Both the position numbers and the translations under genes were made by a program. This document shows, piece by piece, positions 63,177 through 64,000 of a stretch of 64,000 nt of DNA. This DNA comes from Glandiceps talaboti. Taxonomy: Eukaryota; Hemichordata; Enteropneusta; Spengelidae. The stretch covers positions 4,255,040-4,319,039 of the forward strand of contig NC_135569.1 of assembly GCF_964340395.1 (NCBI RefSeq), written 5' to 3'. How positions within the stretch are numbered: the first letter of the stretch is position 1; each line of letters starts with the position of its first letter. The notes beneath the pieces were generated by a model that saw nothing but the letters and a program-made list of their open reading frames with translations, did no database searches and was not told the origin of the DNA.

Positions 63177-63562
63177 TCAAAAGTCGGAATCGTCATCGTC
63201 GTGTACAGATATCCTGCAACATTGACAAAACAGTTTTGTTTTAGAGAAGCAATAAAGCGTAAATGAAGAATCGTAGTAGATTTTGAAGGTCAAAATTTAT
63301 CAAAATGTCAGTTAGGATAGCGGAAATAATGCAGTAGTGTTACTCCTTCAAAGCTACAGGTAGGCTACAATTGACTGTAAACAGACTCACGTTCTATTCA
63401 ACAATGGTGAGTCTTCATCCTTCTCACGATCACCAGTATTTGGGTTCACTTTCTCAACATCGTTGTCCATTGTAGTATCGATAACCTCCTTTGCAAAATT
63501 GTCCTTCATTTGTGTTTCCTCGGTACTGTGCCATATTCCGTAGCAGAAATATATACTGAAAC
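63177..63562 (-). CDS. Cationic amino-acid transporter (SLC7 family), C-terminal exons
   Basis: The penultimate exon 63562-63391 encodes GFSIYFCYGIWHSTEETQ, matching the last transmembrane helix and the conserved IYF-YGIWHS end of CAT-type SLC7 transporters. The exon border just before this Gly is where CAT genes commonly split. A hydrophilic cytosolic tail with DREKDEDSPLLNR follows. A donor AAC|GTGAGT at 63391/63390 joins in frame to an acceptor TTGCAG at 63214, adding ISVHDDDDSDF and a stop at 63177. If unspliced, TGA within the donor stops the protein at once (NRT). The membrane core lies beyond the right edge. The family is named from a short segment, so the exact paralogue is unknown. 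Confidence 0.62.
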
Positions 63563-63722
63563 CTAGCAAAACGGCAAGAAATAAATCACACTTTAAAGGT
63601 AGTACACAAAATAATCACATGTACAACCAAGATCAAAGTTGTTTTTGGTAGTCTGCAGGCATATACGTGTAATTTGTGTACCAGCAGACAGACAAACGGG
63701 CAAACAAATACAGACAGACAGA

Positions 63723-63826
<104 letters not shown>

Positions 63827-63952
63827 ATAATTTCATTCTTCTTTCGCCAAGTAGAGTGCTCGATCACCTTGGAGACACCCGACGATCCTTCTGGTGAAGC
63901 GGTCCGTAGTGTAATTCCACAATGTAATATCAGACTCGTCTTCTTTCATTTT

Positions 63953-63954
<2 letters not shown>

Positions 63955-64000
<46 letters not shown>
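63955..64000. repeat. (AT)n microsatellite, cut by the window edge
   Basis: AT repeats running to the last base. Confidence 0.95.

Noticed and set aside
63840-63935. Possible upstream SLC7 exon on the minus strand
   Set aside because: No frame resembles the helix that precedes the last one in CAT transporters, and no acceptor/donor pair fits the required phase.

Overview
This is an AT-rich, intron-rich window from an invertebrate animal genome. Every gene is split by GT-AG introns, there is no operon structure, and long microsatellites, several families of short inverted-repeat transposons, LINE and tRNA-headed SINE fragments and a DIRS-like retrotransposon fill the introns and spacers. The gene content (ecto-5'-nucleotidase, a pair of somatomedin-B-like/Methuselah-type GPCRs, MICOS10, selenocysteine lyase, an SLC7 transporter) fits a marine invertebrate such as a lophotrochozoan or an invertebrate deuterostome. 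I cannot assign the phylum from the sequence alone.

Layout. (1) 0.7-3.8 kb, minus: first five coding exons of an ecto-5'-nucleotidase (NT5E/CD73 type), running off the left edge. (2) 7.4-20.3 kb: two paralogous secretin/Methuselah-like receptors arranged head to head (minus 7448-11826, plus 16628-20317). Each has one small exon with a signal peptide and Cys-rich module and one very large exon ending in seven membrane helices. Their TATA promoters are recognisably the same sequence in inverted orientation. (3) 20.3-24.3 kb: SINEs, a LINE 3' end and miniature inverted-repeat elements. (4) 24.4-37.7 kb: MICOS10 (minus) and a 345-residue multi-pass membrane protein (plus) share a roughly 0.5 kb divergent promoter. 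Intron 4 of the membrane protein gene carries an antisense, decayed DIRS-like retrotransposon. (5) 41.2-45.0 kb: eight nearly identical copies of a 461-bp satellite, bracketed by (CT)n tracts. (6) 47.0-60.2 kb, minus: complete 12-exon selenocysteine lyase, with many mobile-element insertions in its introns. (7) 63.2-63.6 kb, minus: last exons of an SLC7 cationic amino-acid transporter, running off the right edge.

The most unusual signal is a class of minisatellite built from exon/intron donor junctions. In the membrane protein gene (exon 8) and twice in selenocysteine lyase (exons 2 and 5), the 3' end of a coding exon, its 5' splice site and the first bases of the intron have been tandemly amplified 7 to 10 times. 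Each array puts a ladder of candidate donor sites behind a real exon. In selenocysteine lyase exon 2 all ten donors are spaced by multiples of three (69, 66 or 60 bp) and the reading frame stays open through the whole array, so use of a distal donor would insert one to nine 20- to 23-residue repeats into the enzyme. I regard these arrays as the best candidate for something undescribed here.
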